Origin: Ruminococcus flavefaciens 007c
Lineage (GTDB): Bacteria > Bacillota > Clostridia > Oscillospirales > Ruminococcaceae
Direction of reading: 5' to 3'
NCBI RefSeq assembly: GCF_000571935.1
Contig: NZ_ATAX01000028.1
Location: forward strand, 253,001 to 317,000
Length of the DNA stretch: 64,000 bases
Numbering within the stretch: the first letter of the stretch is position 1; every line of letters begins with the position of its first letter. Shown here in pieces: positions 25,683 through 33,584 of the stretch. The translations under genes were made by a program, and so were the position numbers. Below the pieces are notes generated by a model. The model did no database searches. It saw only the letters and a program-made list of their open reading frames with translations, and was not told the DNA's origin.

Positions 25683-28652
25683 TCACACGGGCTGGACCAC
25701 GGGCTTTTTCGCAGGCTTCTGATCTGCCTGCTCCATAGCGGCAACAAGGCTTCTCAGTCTTATCCTTGCCGCACCGAGGTTGTTTATCTCGTCGATCTTC
25801 AGCTGAGTGTACAGCTTTCCGCGGCTTTCAAGGATATGTCTCACCTCGTCGCCTGTGACCGCGTCTATTCCGCAGCCGAAGGATACCAGCTGTATGAGCT
25901 GCATATCGGGCTGGGTGGTGACGTACTTGGCAGCGCGGTAAAGCCTTGAATGATATGTCCACTGGTTGAGAACGCCCAGCTTGGGAGTGCTTGCAAGTCC
26001 TGCGATGCTGTCCTCGGTGATGACAGCCATGCCCAGACTGGATACAAGCTTGTGTATGCCGTGGTTGATCTCCTTGTCTATATGGTAGGGACGGCCTGCG
26101 ATAACGATTATCTTGCGTCCCTCTGCTCTTGCCTGGGTGATTATCTCCATTGCCTTCCTGGTCACGGAATTACGGTAGGTCTGAAGGGCTTCGTAAGCCT
26201 TGTCCACAGCCTCGGGAATCCTGCCCTTGACATTGTAGTTCTTCAGTGCCTGTCCCATCACCTTGATAACGTTCTTCCTGATATTGAGATCCATGTACGG
26301 GTGTATGAAGTTCTCATTGTTGAGCCTGGGGTTGTTTGCAATGAGAAGCTCGGGATAATAGGCAACTACAGGGCAGTTAAAGTGGTTATCGCTGTTGCCC
26401 TCATCGATATTGTAGCTCATACAGGGGTAGAATATAAAGTCAACGCCCTTGTCCAAAAGGTTTTCGATGTGTCCGTGGGTGAGCTTAGCAGGGTAGCAGA
26501 CCGTATCCGAGGGGATGGTATGCTGACCGAGGTAGTACATATCACGGGAGCTCTCATCGGAAATAACCGTTCTGAATCCAAGTGTGGTAAAGAGCATATG
26601 CCAGAAGGGCAACTGCTCGTAGAAGCCAAGTGCCAGCGGAAGTCCCACTGTACCGCGGTATCGCCTGGGCTGGTGAGTCTTTACGGTATTGAGTATGCTG
26701 TCATATTTGAACTCATAAAGATTGGGGACTGTATTCTTATTGGCCATGCCGCCGCCCTTTTCGCAGCGGTTGCCCGATATGAAACGGCGTCCCTTGCCGA
26801 AGTTGATGATATTGAGCTGACAGTGAGCCGTACAGCCGCCGCAGTTTGCAGAACGGGAGGTGTAGGTGAAGTTCTCCAGCTCCTCTGCGGAAATGATCTT
26901 CGAGGGCTCGTCCCCTGCTCTTTCCTTGGCGTAGAGAGCACAGCCGAAGGCTCCCATAAGTCCCGATATAGCGGGACGGATAACGTTTCTGCCCAGCTCC
27001 TTCTCGAAGGAACGGAGAACAGCATCGTTGAGGAAGGTTCCGCCCTGTACGACGATGTTCTTTCCGAGATCGTCGGGAGAATTTGCACGGATGACCTTAT
27101 ATATCGCGTTCTTGATTATGGATGAGGACAGACCTGCGGAAATATCATCCACAGTGGCGCCGTCCTTCTGAGCCTGCTTTACCGAGCTGTTCATGAATAC
27201 GGTACATCTTGAACCTAAGTCAACAGGGTGCTCTGCAAAAAGTCCCAGCTGTGAAAACTCGGCGATATCATAGCCCAGAGCCATAGCGAAGGTCTGTATG
27301 AAAGAGCCGCAGCCTGAGGAACAAGCCTCATTGAGCATGATGCTGTCGATGCTCTTGTTCTTAATCTTGAAGCACTTGATGTCCTGTCCGCCGATGTCGA
27401 TGATGAAATCAACGTCGGGACAGAAGTAAGCAGCCGCCTTGAAGTGGGCAACGGTCTCGACTATGCCGTGATCTATGGAAAGTCCTGCTTTTATAAGATC
27501 CTCGCCGTAGCCTGTTACCGCAGAGCCCTTTATGGTGATACCCGGGTTCATCTCGCTGTATATGCGTCTTACCTGATCGGACACCTTGTCAAGGGGCTGT
27601 CCCTGATTAGAGGAATAGTGATGGTAGAGTATGCGTCCGTCATCGGTTATGAGCACCAGCTTTGTGGTGGTGGAGCCCGCATCTATACCGAGGTAGGCGT
27701 CGCCCTTGTAAGTATGTATATCCGCATATCCGAGATCAAACTTCCTGTGGCGGTCGATAAAGCCCTCATACTCTGCCTGTGAACGGAAAAGGGGCTCTCC
27801 CGTAACTATATCGTCGGAAGCCTTTGCGGTACGTATCTTGTCTATTATGTCCTCTATATGGAAGGAGTCCCCGGCAGCTGCCGCATATATGGCACAGCCG
27901 TATGCAACGAAAACGGGAGCCTCGGGAGGAAACATCGCGTTATCGTCGTCAAGTCCGAGAGTCTTCTTGAATGCCTTTTTAAGTCCGCTGAGGAAGAAGA
28001 GAGGGCCGCCGAGGAAAAGCACCTTTCCCTCGATGGTACGTCCCTGAGCAAGCCCCGAAACAGTCTGGTCAACAACTGCCTGGAATATACTTGCCGCAAC
28101 GTCCTCGCGTCTTGCTCCCTGATTGAGCAAGGGTTGTATATCGGATTTTGCAAATACTCCGCAGCGTGAAGCTATGGGGTATATCTTCTGGGCGTGGAGA
28201 GAGAGCTCGTCCAGCTGGTCTGCTGTGATGCCGAGAAGAGTTGCCATCTGGTCGATAAAGGCTCCCGTACCGCCTGCGCAGGTGCCGTTCATACGCTGTT
28301 CAACGCCGCCTGTGAGGAATATAATCTTAGCGTCCTCGCCGCCCAGCTCTATGACAGCGTCGGCGTCGGGCTGCTTCTTTTTTACTGCAAGGAATGCCGC
28401 ATGGACCTCCTGCACAAAGGGTATGCCAGCGGAATTGGCAAGTCCCAGACCTGCCGAACCCGTGATACACACGGTGAATGTCTCGTCCGGGTAATCTGCC
28501 TGTATTATTTTGAGCTGATCCGTCACGGTCTCCTTGACCTTGGAAAGATGCCGCTGATACTTGGAATAAACTATATTTCCGTCAGCGTCGGTTATAACTG
28601 TCTTTACCGTGGTAGAACCCACGTCAATGCCCAAAGAATATTTATTTGCCAT
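25683..28652 (-). CDS. Double-domain acyl-CoA dehydratase activase (BcrA/HgdC type) with DUF2229
   Basis: 989 residues with two ASKHA ATPase modules. Module 1 starts GIDVGSTTVKTVI, with CAGGTGAFIDQM and SRCGVFAKSD; module 2 starts GIDAGSTTTKLVLI, with CSSGCGSFIQTF and SRCTVFMNSS. Each therefore keeps the two Cys that hold an interdomain [4Fe-4S] cluster in HgdC. A Cys-rich stretch (NCGGCTAHC, NRCEKGG) and a DUF2229 region follow. Related proteins use ATP to drive electrons into 2-hydroxyacyl-CoA dehydratases; the partner of this large form is not known. A possible promoter lies at about 28710. Confidence 0.9.
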   Translation of the reverse strand: MANKYSLGIDVGSTTVKTVITDADGNIVYSKYQRHLSKVKETVTDQLKIIQADYPDETFTVCITGSAGLGLANSAGIPFVQEVHAAFLAVKKKQPDADAVIELGGEDAKIIFLTGGVEQRMNGTCAGGTGAFIDQMATLLGITADQLDELSLHAQKIYPIASRCGVFAKSDIQPLLNQGARREDVAASIFQAVVDQTVSGLAQGRTIEGKVLFLGGPLFFLSGLKKAFKKTLGLDDDNAMFPPEAPVFVAYGCAIYAAAAGDSFHIEDIIDKIRTAKASDDIVTGEPLFRSQAEYEGFIDRHRKFDLGYADIHTYKGDAYLGIDAGSTTTKLVLITDDGRILYHHYSSNQGQPLDKVSDQVRRIYSEMNPGITIKGSAVTGYGEDLIKAGLSIDHGIVETVAHFKAAAYFCPDVDFIIDIGGQDIKCFKIKNKSIDSIMLNEACSSGCGSFIQTFAMALGYDIAEFSQLGLFAEHPVDLGSRCTVFMNSSVKQAQKDGATVDDISAGLSSSIIKNAIYKVIRANSPDDLGKNIVVQGGTFLNDAVLRSFEKELGRNVIRPAISGLMGAFGCALYAKERAGDEPSKIISAEELENFTYTSRSANCGGCTAHCQLNIINFGKGRRFISGNRCEKGGGMANKNTVPNLYEFKYDSILNTVKTHQPRRYRGTVGLPLALGFYEQLPFWHMLFTTLGFRTVISDESSRDMYYLGQHTIPSDTVCYPAKLTHGHIENLLDKGVDFIFYPCMSYNIDEGNSDNHFNCPVVAYYPELLIANNPRLNNENFIHPYMDLNIRKNVIKVMGQALKNYNVKGRIPEAVDKAYEALQTYRNSVTRKAMEIITQARAEGRKIIVIAGRPYHIDKEINHGIHKLVSSLGMAVITEDSIAGLASTPKLGVLNQWTYHSRLYRAAKYVTTQPDMQLIQLVSFGCGIDAVTGDEVRHILESRGKLYTQLKIDEINNLGAARIRLRSLVAAMEQADQKPAKKPVVQPV

Positions 28653-28786
28653 TGTACACCTCAGAAGAAGTTATTATTATCTTAAAATCCTTCCCGAATA
28701 CTATCGGTATCTTCTTATTATAACATATTTCGTACATAAAAGTAAAGAGGGAATATTTCAGCATACCGAACACCATAATGTGACAG

Positions 28787-28815
28787 TTGATATATTTGGT
28801 GAGAAATGATATAAT
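28787..28815 (+). promoter_or_regulatory. SigA-type promoter upstream of the ECF sigma gene
   Basis: TTGATA (28787-28792), 17-nt spacer, TATAAT (28810-28815). The leader is ~125 nt. A second, ECF-like start (TGTAAC near 28890) is possible but unproven. Confidence 0.7.
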
Positions 28816-28946
28816 AGCGTATATTCGGTACTTTTCAGTATAGCACGATTGTTTTGCAATGTCAATTTGAATTTTTTTCAAAAAATCTGTAACGAAAGTG
28901 CTCTCAGTGCAACTAATAAGTGAACGTTCGGAAAGGAGGCGGTGTC

Positions 28947-29426
28947 GTGTCGTCGGATATGGAACGATATTACAAGGAAAACGGCAGGAAGGTCTTTCTG
29001 TATCTCATGGCTCTCTGCGGAAACGCCGACATCGCCGAGGAGCTCACTCAGGAGACATTTTACCGTGCTCTGCGCTCCTTAAAGAAATACAAGGGTGAGT
29101 GCTCGGTATATACATGGCTGTGCAGCATCGCTCATAACGCATGGCTGGAGGAGCTCCGCAAGCGCAGTAAACACAAAAGCGAAGAAATAAGCGAGCTCAC
29201 AGAGGACACAGCGCCCCGTCCCGACGAGGAAGCAGAGAGCGAGGACGGGCGGATGCGGCTGCTGAAGAAGATACACTCCCTGCCCGAGACGGAAAAGGAG
29301 ATAATACTCCTGAGAGCTTCACAGGAGCTGAGTTTCCGCGAGATAGGGGAGATATTCGGCAAGACCGAGAACTGGGCGCGTGTGACCTATTACCGCGCTA
29401 AGCAGAAATTAGCCGACAGCCGATAG
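28947..29426 (+). CDS. ECF-type RNA polymerase sigma factor
   Basis: 159 residues. Region 2 (about 5-70) has GNADIAEELTQETFYRALRS; region 4 (about 105-155) has LPETEKEIILLRASQELSF and EIGEIFGKTENWARVTYYRA. GTG 28947 with AGGAGG 7 nt upstream is a better start than an earlier in-frame codon at 28920. Sigma70 domain 3 is absent, as in ECF sigma factors. The likely anti-sigma factor is the next gene on the same strand, but 271 nt of repeat elements separate them. Confidence 0.9.
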   Translation: MSSDMERYYKENGRKVFLYLMALCGNADIAEELTQETFYRALRSLKKYKGECSVYTWLCSIAHNAWLEELRKRSKHKSEEISELTEDTAPRPDEEAESEDGRMRLLKKIHSLPETEKEIILLRASQELSFREIGEIFGKTENWARVTYYRAKQKLADSR

Positions 29427-29428
29427 CC

Positions 29429-29502
29429 TGTAGGGACGCGCATTGCGCGTCCGCATACGCGGTATTCATTTCCGACACGGACGACCAATGATCGTCCCTA
29501 CA
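29429..29502. repeat. TGTAGGGG element A
   Basis: A 10-bp perfect terminal inverted repeat, TGTAGGGACG (29429-29438) and CGTCCCTACA (29493-29502). Left hairpin GGACGCGC-ATT-GCGCGTCC (29434-29452); right hairpin GGACGA/TCGTCC (29479-29497). Starts 3 nt after the sigma stop. Confidence 0.8.
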
Positions 29503-29520
29503 AAACACAACATACACCAA

Positions 29521-29545
29521 TCGTAGGGGCGAGTTTCGCTCGCCC
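29521..29545. repeat. TGTAGGGG element B (single end)
   Basis: TCGTAGGGGC end with hairpin GGGCGAG-TTTCG-CTCGCCC (29527-29545). No matching right end is present before element C. Confidence 0.7.
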
Positions 29546-29576
29546 ACGCCTTGCATATATTTAACATTAGAATAAT

Positions 29577-29678
29577 TGTAGGGGCGCTTGACCAGCGCCC
29601 GCGATCAACGAAATAACATTGCCTATTATAAAAACTTACATGAACAAAGAATTCGGGCGGCGTTCCGCCGCCCCTACA
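29577..29678. repeat. TGTAGGGG element C
   Basis: A 10-bp perfect terminal inverted repeat, TGTAGGGGCG (29577-29586) and CGCCCCTACA (29669-29678). Left hairpin GGGCGCT-TGACC-AGCGCCC (29582-29600); right hairpin GGGCGGC-GTTCC-GCCGCCC (29655-29673). Ends just before the anti-sigma ribosome site. Confidence 0.8.
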
Positions 29679-29697
29679 CGAAAAAGGAGTTGGTATT

Positions 29698-30444
29698 ATG
29701 AAATGCAACATAGTGAAAGACCTTTTGCCGCTGTACTGCGATAATCTGACATCGGAGGACAGCAACGAAGAAATAGAAAAGCACCTCAGCGAATGTGCAG
29801 ACTGCAAGGCTGTCTATGAGAGCATGAACAAAAAGGAAGAAAATATAGAAGTCCCAGAAAAGGACGTTAAACCGCTGAAAAAAGTAAAAAAACGCACCAA
29901 ACTCAAGATAATTGCCACTGTACTCGGTACAGCCGTGGTGCTGTTCGGCGTGTTCATGTTCGTGTTCTGGGGAGTTGTCCCAATAAACTCGGAGAAGCTG
30001 CACTATACCGTGGAAGTCAAGGAAGTAAAGACATACATGGCAAAAAGCGATGAACTTGACGAAAACGGTGAATATATCATGGAATACCGCACAGAGTTCA
30101 GCGACGATTTCTACCCTATTCCCGAGGGTGTGAAAGTTAAAACTGAAAAATGGATCGATTTTGAATTTACGGGCGATTGCAGCTGCACAAATGAACGCAC
30201 CGATTCAAAATATGTTCCCTTTGTAAATGATAAGGGTGTAAATGACTTTATATTGCATGAGCATTTATGGATATATCCTGTTGTAAAGCTGCCTTTCGAT
30301 GACCGCGGCAAGTACCCGAACCAGTATTTATGGGGAACAAACGACGTAAAAGAAGGCTCAACCCTAACTATCCATTACCGCGATAAGACCGAGACTATCG
30401 ACCTGTATAAGCTCTATCAGGATACTGTCAAAAATCAAAAATAA
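29698..30444 (+). CDS. Zinc-finger anti-sigma factor-like membrane protein
   Basis: 248 residues. The N-terminal ~50 residues form a zf-HC2 anti-sigma domain: Cys 3, then HLSECADC giving HxxxCxxC, with LLPLYCDNLTSEDS. One membrane helix (about 82-105) separates a cytoplasmic basic stretch from a ~140-residue extracellular part not recognised. AAAGGAG precedes ATG 29698. Topology and the sigma gene upstream suggest it holds that sigma factor at the membrane until an outside signal; the signal is unknown. Confidence 0.85.
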   Translation: MKCNIVKDLLPLYCDNLTSEDSNEEIEKHLSECADCKAVYESMNKKEENIEVPEKDVKPLKKVKKRTKLKIIATVLGTAVVLFGVFMFVFWGVVPINSEKLHYTVEVKEVKTYMAKSDELDENGEYIMEYRTEFSDDFYPIPEGVKVKTEKWIDFEFTGDCSCTNERTDSKYVPFVNDKGVNDFILHEHLWIYPVVKLPFDDRGKYPNQYLWGTNDVKEGSTLTIHYRDKTETIDLYKLYQDTVKNQK

Positions 30445-30450
30445 TACCAC

Positions 30451-30478
30451 AGGACGGACTTTAGTCCGTCCTTTTTTC
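30451..30478 (+). terminator. Terminator of the anti-sigma gene
   Basis: AGGACGGACT and AGTCCGTCCT pair around a 2-nt gap (TT), followed by TTTTTC. Confidence 0.85.
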
Positions 30479-30484
30479 TGCCAT

Positions 30485-30555
30485 TGTAGAGGCTGCCTTT
30501 GGCAGTCCGTCTTAATTTCACAAAAACCTGCGGACGCCCAAAGGCAGCCCCTACA
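30485..30555. repeat. TGTAGGGG element E
   Basis: TGTAGAGGCTGCC (30485-30497) and its near-perfect reverse complement GGCAGCCCCTACA (30543-30555; one mismatch). Left hairpin CTGCC-TTT-GGCAG at 30493-30505; the right arm carries a similar GCCCAAAGGC. Confidence 0.78.
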
Positions 30556-30584
30556 TGGGTTCATGTTACCTGTTATGTAAGGCA

Positions 30585-30675
30585 CGGGCGGCGAAACGAC
30601 GATCCTACATGACTAAGGGCCCGGGCGGATAATATCCGCCCCTACAGGCTAACGGCTAATGGCTAAAGGGTAAAA
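30585..30675. repeat. TGTAGGGG element E2 and trailing GGCTAACGGCTAATGGC
   Basis: Right-type end CCCCTACA (30639-30646) preceded by the perfect hairpin GGGCGGAT-AAT-ATCCGCCC (30623-30641). The tail GGCTAACGGCTAATGGCTAA recalls the tail after the copy at 42443. The left part (30585-30610, GGGCGGCG...TCCTACAT) looks like a decayed further copy. Confidence 0.65.
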
Positions 30676-30681
30676 TAAATG

Positions 30682-30710
30682 TTGACATAAAATAGCGCAA
30701 GTGATATAAT
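30682..30710 (+). promoter_or_regulatory. SigA-type promoter of the alpha/beta hydrolase-murF-ddl genes
   Basis: TTGACA (30682-30687), 17-nt spacer, TATAAT (30705-30710). Confidence 0.9.
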
Positions 30711-30786
30711 AAATTATATATGTATATTTGCGGCTGTATGCCGTATATGATATATAACACAAAATAAATATGTGGAGATAATAACA

Positions 30787-31560
30787 TTGACAAAGACAGT
30801 TAACGGTTTAAAGATAAACTACGAGGAAAAAGGCGAGGGCGACCTTATCGTTCTGCTCCATGGCTGGGGCAGCAATATCACCCTTTTCGCTAATATGATA
30901 GAGCTTCTCTCCAAGAAGTACAAGGTCGTGGCTATGGATATGCCGGGCTTCGGCAAGAGTGATGAGCCCAAGGAGGTATGGGACGTAAGCAACTATGTGC
31001 AGTTCGTTATCGACTTCCTCAGAGACTACGACACAAAAGAAGTAATGCTTCTCGGCCACAGCTTCGGCGGACGTGTCATAATCAAAATGCACAGCCGCGA
31101 TGACCTGCCCTTCAGGGTGACAAAGGTCATTCTCGTGGACAGCGCAGGCATCATGCCGCCAAAGTCCAATAAAAAGACATGGCGTCAGCGCTATTACAAG
31201 CTGGGCAGGACAGTCCTTTCATGGGGCATAGTAAATAAGCTCTTCCCCGACGCTCTGGAGAACTTCCGCAAGAAAATGGGAAGCGCAGACTACGCCGCAG
31301 CTTCGCCCATGATGCGTCAGGTAATGGTCAAGGTTGTCAACGAGGACCTTGAGCCCTACCTGCCCAATATCAAGGCTCCCACACTGCTGGTATGGGGCGT
31401 GAACGATACCGCAACTCCCCTTTCCGACGGCGAGAAAATGGAGAAGCTCATACCCGATGCAGGTCTTGTAAAGCTGGAAAACGCAGGACATTATTCCTTC
31501 CTCGAACAGCAGTTCACTTTCAATCGCGTGATGTGCAGCTTTATGAAAATAAGTGATTAG
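30787..31560 (+). CDS. Alpha/beta-hydrolase fold protein
   Basis: 257 residues from TTG 30787, chosen because GGAG lies 9 nt upstream and conserved sequence starts there; GTG 30772 is a less likely start. Oxyanion region HGWGSN (about 25-30), nucleophile S92 in GHSFGG, acid Asp in WGVNDTATP, base His in AGHYSF. A cytoplasmic serine hydrolase with no signal peptide. It precedes the membrane MurF-like ligase and Ddl under one promoter, hinting at a cell-wall precursor link, but the substrate is unknown. Confidence 0.85.
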   Translation: MTKTVNGLKINYEEKGEGDLIVLLHGWGSNITLFANMIELLSKKYKVVAMDMPGFGKSDEPKEVWDVSNYVQFVIDFLRDYDTKEVMLLGHSFGGRVIIKMHSRDDLPFRVTKVILVDSAGIMPPKSNKKTWRQRYYKLGRTVLSWGIVNKLFPDALENFRKKMGSADYAAASPMMRQVMVKVVNEDLEPYLPNIKAPTLLVWGVNDTATPLSDGEKMEKLIPDAGLVKLENAGHYSFLEQQFTFNRVMCSFMKISD

Positions 31561-31626
31561 TGCATAGTGATCGTTCATTTTAAATCCGTCCGTGCAAGCG
31601 GACACCACAACTAATCACTAATCACT
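31552..31626. repeat. Inverted repeat around the hydrolase-murF junction
   Basis: AGTGATTAGTG (31552-31562) and CACTAATCACT (31616-31626) are perfect reverse complements; the left arm includes the hydrolase stop. Between them is a GTCCG-TGCAAG-CGGAC hairpin followed by ACC, similar to one in the grpE-dnaK spacer. A related GTGATTAGTTATTAGTGCATTG occurs near 53491. Confidence 0.65.
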
Positions 31627-31643
31627 CTTACAAGGAGATAAAT

Positions 31644-33338
31644 ATGAATTTGGTTTTATGGATAATATATGCGGTCATTGCGCTGACAGCGACGGTGTTT
31701 CTGGGGCTGAGGGAGTTCCATATGCTCCAGCTCAACGGCTACAAAACTCCCGAGCATTCACGCTGGATGAAAAAGAATAAAAGGCGCTATCTTCCCAACG
31801 GGCTGATACTTATAATCTCTGGCGTGCTGCTGTTCCTGTTTCCCGTGATAAACACGCTGGATCCAGTAAATGCTCAGAAGATCGGCGATCCTGTATATGT
31901 ATCGTCTGCGGGTACCGTAACTCTCATACTGCTCATACTGCTGATACTCTTTTATCTGGGAATCACACTGGCAAACAAGCCCGGCAAGAAGTTCAAGAAG
32001 CCCCTTGTTTATACAGCAAGAATGAAGCGCATGATGATAACCTTCGGCATACTCATCGCCATAATTTTTGCGGGAGCTTTCTTCTCGTCAGCCAGACTCC
32101 ACACCATCGGCACCGACGGCGAAGCGGAAAAGCTTCTGCGCTTCCGCTCCAATATGCCATTCTTCCTTGTGAATCTCGGAGTCTGCCTCACCCCCGTGCT
32201 TGTGCCCCTTTCAAATCTGATAAACAAGCCCGTGGAAAAGGCAGTGCAGAACCACTACATCAATGACGCAAAGCGCATACTCTCCGAGTGTCCCACGCTT
32301 CATAAAGTAGGTATAACGGGAAGCTACGGCAAGACCAGCATGAAGTTCTACCTTGATGAACTTCTCAACTCGCAGTACAACACACTGAAAACTCCCGAGA
32401 GCTTCAATACTCCCATGGGAGTTACAATAACCATACGCCGCGACTTAAAGCCCACTCACGAATACTTCATCTGCGAAATGGGCGCAAGACGAGTTCACGA
32501 GATAAAGGAGCTATGCGGCATTGCAGACCCCCACGACGGAATCATCACTTCCGTTGGTCCTCAGCATTTAGAGACCTTCGGCTCTATCGAGAACGTGGTG
32601 AATACAAAGTTCGAGCTTGCCGACCATGTCAAGGCAAAGGGCGGTAAGATCTACCTCAACGGCGACAACGAGCTTATCCGAAAGAAAGCTCCCGAGTACC
32701 CCAATGCGGTGCTTTACGGACTCCAGGAGGGCAACCATTACCGCGGTACTGATATATCCGTATCCGACAGAGGTACTGAGTTCACGGTAACTGCTCCCGA
32801 CGGCGAGACAAAGCGCTTCTCAATGAAGCTCCTCGGTGAGCATAACGTTCAGAACGTTCTCGGAGCTATCGCCTACGCGCACGGTACGGGCATATCCCTT
32901 GAAAAGCTGACCCTCCCCGTGAAGCGTATCGCCGCAGTTCCCCACAGATTGCAGCTTCTCGACAAGGGCGGCAATATGACCTTTATCGACGACGCATACA
33001 ACTCAAATCCCAGCGGATGCCGTGCAGCACTGAATGTACTGGGACTTTTCGACGCCTGCCGCATACTGGTAACTCCCGGTATGGTAGAGCTTGGCGCAAA
33101 GCAGGAAGAGCTCAACTTCGAGTTCGGTCAGGAGGCAGCTAAAGCCTGCGACCATATAGTTCTTGTGGGCAAGGCTCAGACAGTGCCTATATATAACGGT
33201 ATAAAGGACGCAGGCTATGATATGGACAACGTTTTCGTTGCGGACAGTCTGGGTGAGGCTCTCGACCACGTAAGAGCATATCAGACAGACAAGAAGAAGA
33301 TAGTTCTTCTTGAAAACGACCTGCCCGATAATTATTAA
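31644..33338 (+). CDS. Membrane-anchored MurF-like Mur ligase
   Basis: 564 residues. The first ~190 carry about five membrane helices (for example 1-22, 52-72, 90-110, 130-150, 170-190); soluble MurF lacks these. The remainder is a Mur ligase: ATP loop GITGSYGKTS near residue 226, then FICEMGARRVHEIKEL, TSVGPQHLETFGS, LGEHNVQNVLGAIAYA and FIDDAYNSNPSG, all MurF-type. MurF joins D-Ala-D-Ala to the muramyl tripeptide, and Ddl, which makes that dipeptide, is the next gene. AAGGAG precedes ATG 31644. Whether it replaces or adds to a soluble MurF is not known. Confidence 0.85.
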   Translation: MNLVLWIIYAVIALTATVFLGLREFHMLQLNGYKTPEHSRWMKKNKRRYLPNGLILIISGVLLFLFPVINTLDPVNAQKIGDPVYVSSAGTVTLILLILLILFYLGITLANKPGKKFKKPLVYTARMKRMMITFGILIAIIFAGAFFSSARLHTIGTDGEAEKLLRFRSNMPFFLVNLGVCLTPVLVPLSNLINKPVEKAVQNHYINDAKRILSECPTLHKVGITGSYGKTSMKFYLDELLNSQYNTLKTPESFNTPMGVTITIRRDLKPTHEYFICEMGARRVHEIKELCGIADPHDGIITSVGPQHLETFGSIENVVNTKFELADHVKAKGGKIYLNGDNELIRKKAPEYPNAVLYGLQEGNHYRGTDISVSDRGTEFTVTAPDGETKRFSMKLLGEHNVQNVLGAIAYAHGTGISLEKLTLPVKRIAAVPHRLQLLDKGGNMTFIDDAYNSNPSGCRAALNVLGLFDACRILVTPGMVELGAKQEELNFEFGQEAAKACDHIVLVGKAQTVPIYNGIKDAGYDMDNVFVADSLGEALDHVRAYQTDKKKIVLLENDLPDNY

Positions 33339-33385
33339 GCAGCGTGACTCTGCATTCTTGCCAGCTCTGCATATAGCTGTGAGAT

Positions 33386-33402
33386 CCAAATCAAAGATTT
33401 GG
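33386..33402. repeat. Cruciform-forming hairpin after the MurF-like gene
   Basis: CCAAATC-AAA-GATTTGG nested inside AGCTGTG (33375-33381) and CACAGCT (33405-33411). No T run follows, so it is not a standard terminator. Confidence 0.5.
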
Positions 33403-33461
33403 TACACAGCTTAACGTTGGCACTCGTAAACTCGTTCACTTTCATTAAAAGTGATAATTGT

Positions 33462-33477
33462 ACATCGCTTACAGCAC
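33462..33477 (+). repeat. Dispersed 16-bp repeat ACATCGCTTACAGCAC, copy 1
   Basis: Identical 16-mer also at 42405-42420. In both, GATAAT lies just upstream and a TGTAGGGG-type element follows within about 40 nt. Confidence 0.7.
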
Positions 33478-33492
33478 ATTAATTATTGACTT

Positions 33493-33561
33493 TGTAGAGG
33501 CGGCATTCCGCCGCCCCTGCTGAATACAAAAACTGTCGGGCGGCAGAACGCCGCCCCAACA
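33493..33561. repeat. TGTAGGGG element F
   Basis: Left end TGTAGAGGCGGC with hairpin GGCGGC-ATTCC-GCCGCC (33499-33515); right hairpin GGGCGGC-AGAAC-GCCGCCC (33538-33556) ending CCCCAACACC, a worn copy of CCCCTACA. Lies just before ddl. Confidence 0.75.
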
Positions 33562-33584
33562 CCAGATCATAAGGAGTAATTACA

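Noticed and set aside
25950..27125. 391-codon open frame on the + strand
   Set aside because: It is antisense to the activase gene, has no convincing ribosome site, and reflects the codon bias of that gene.
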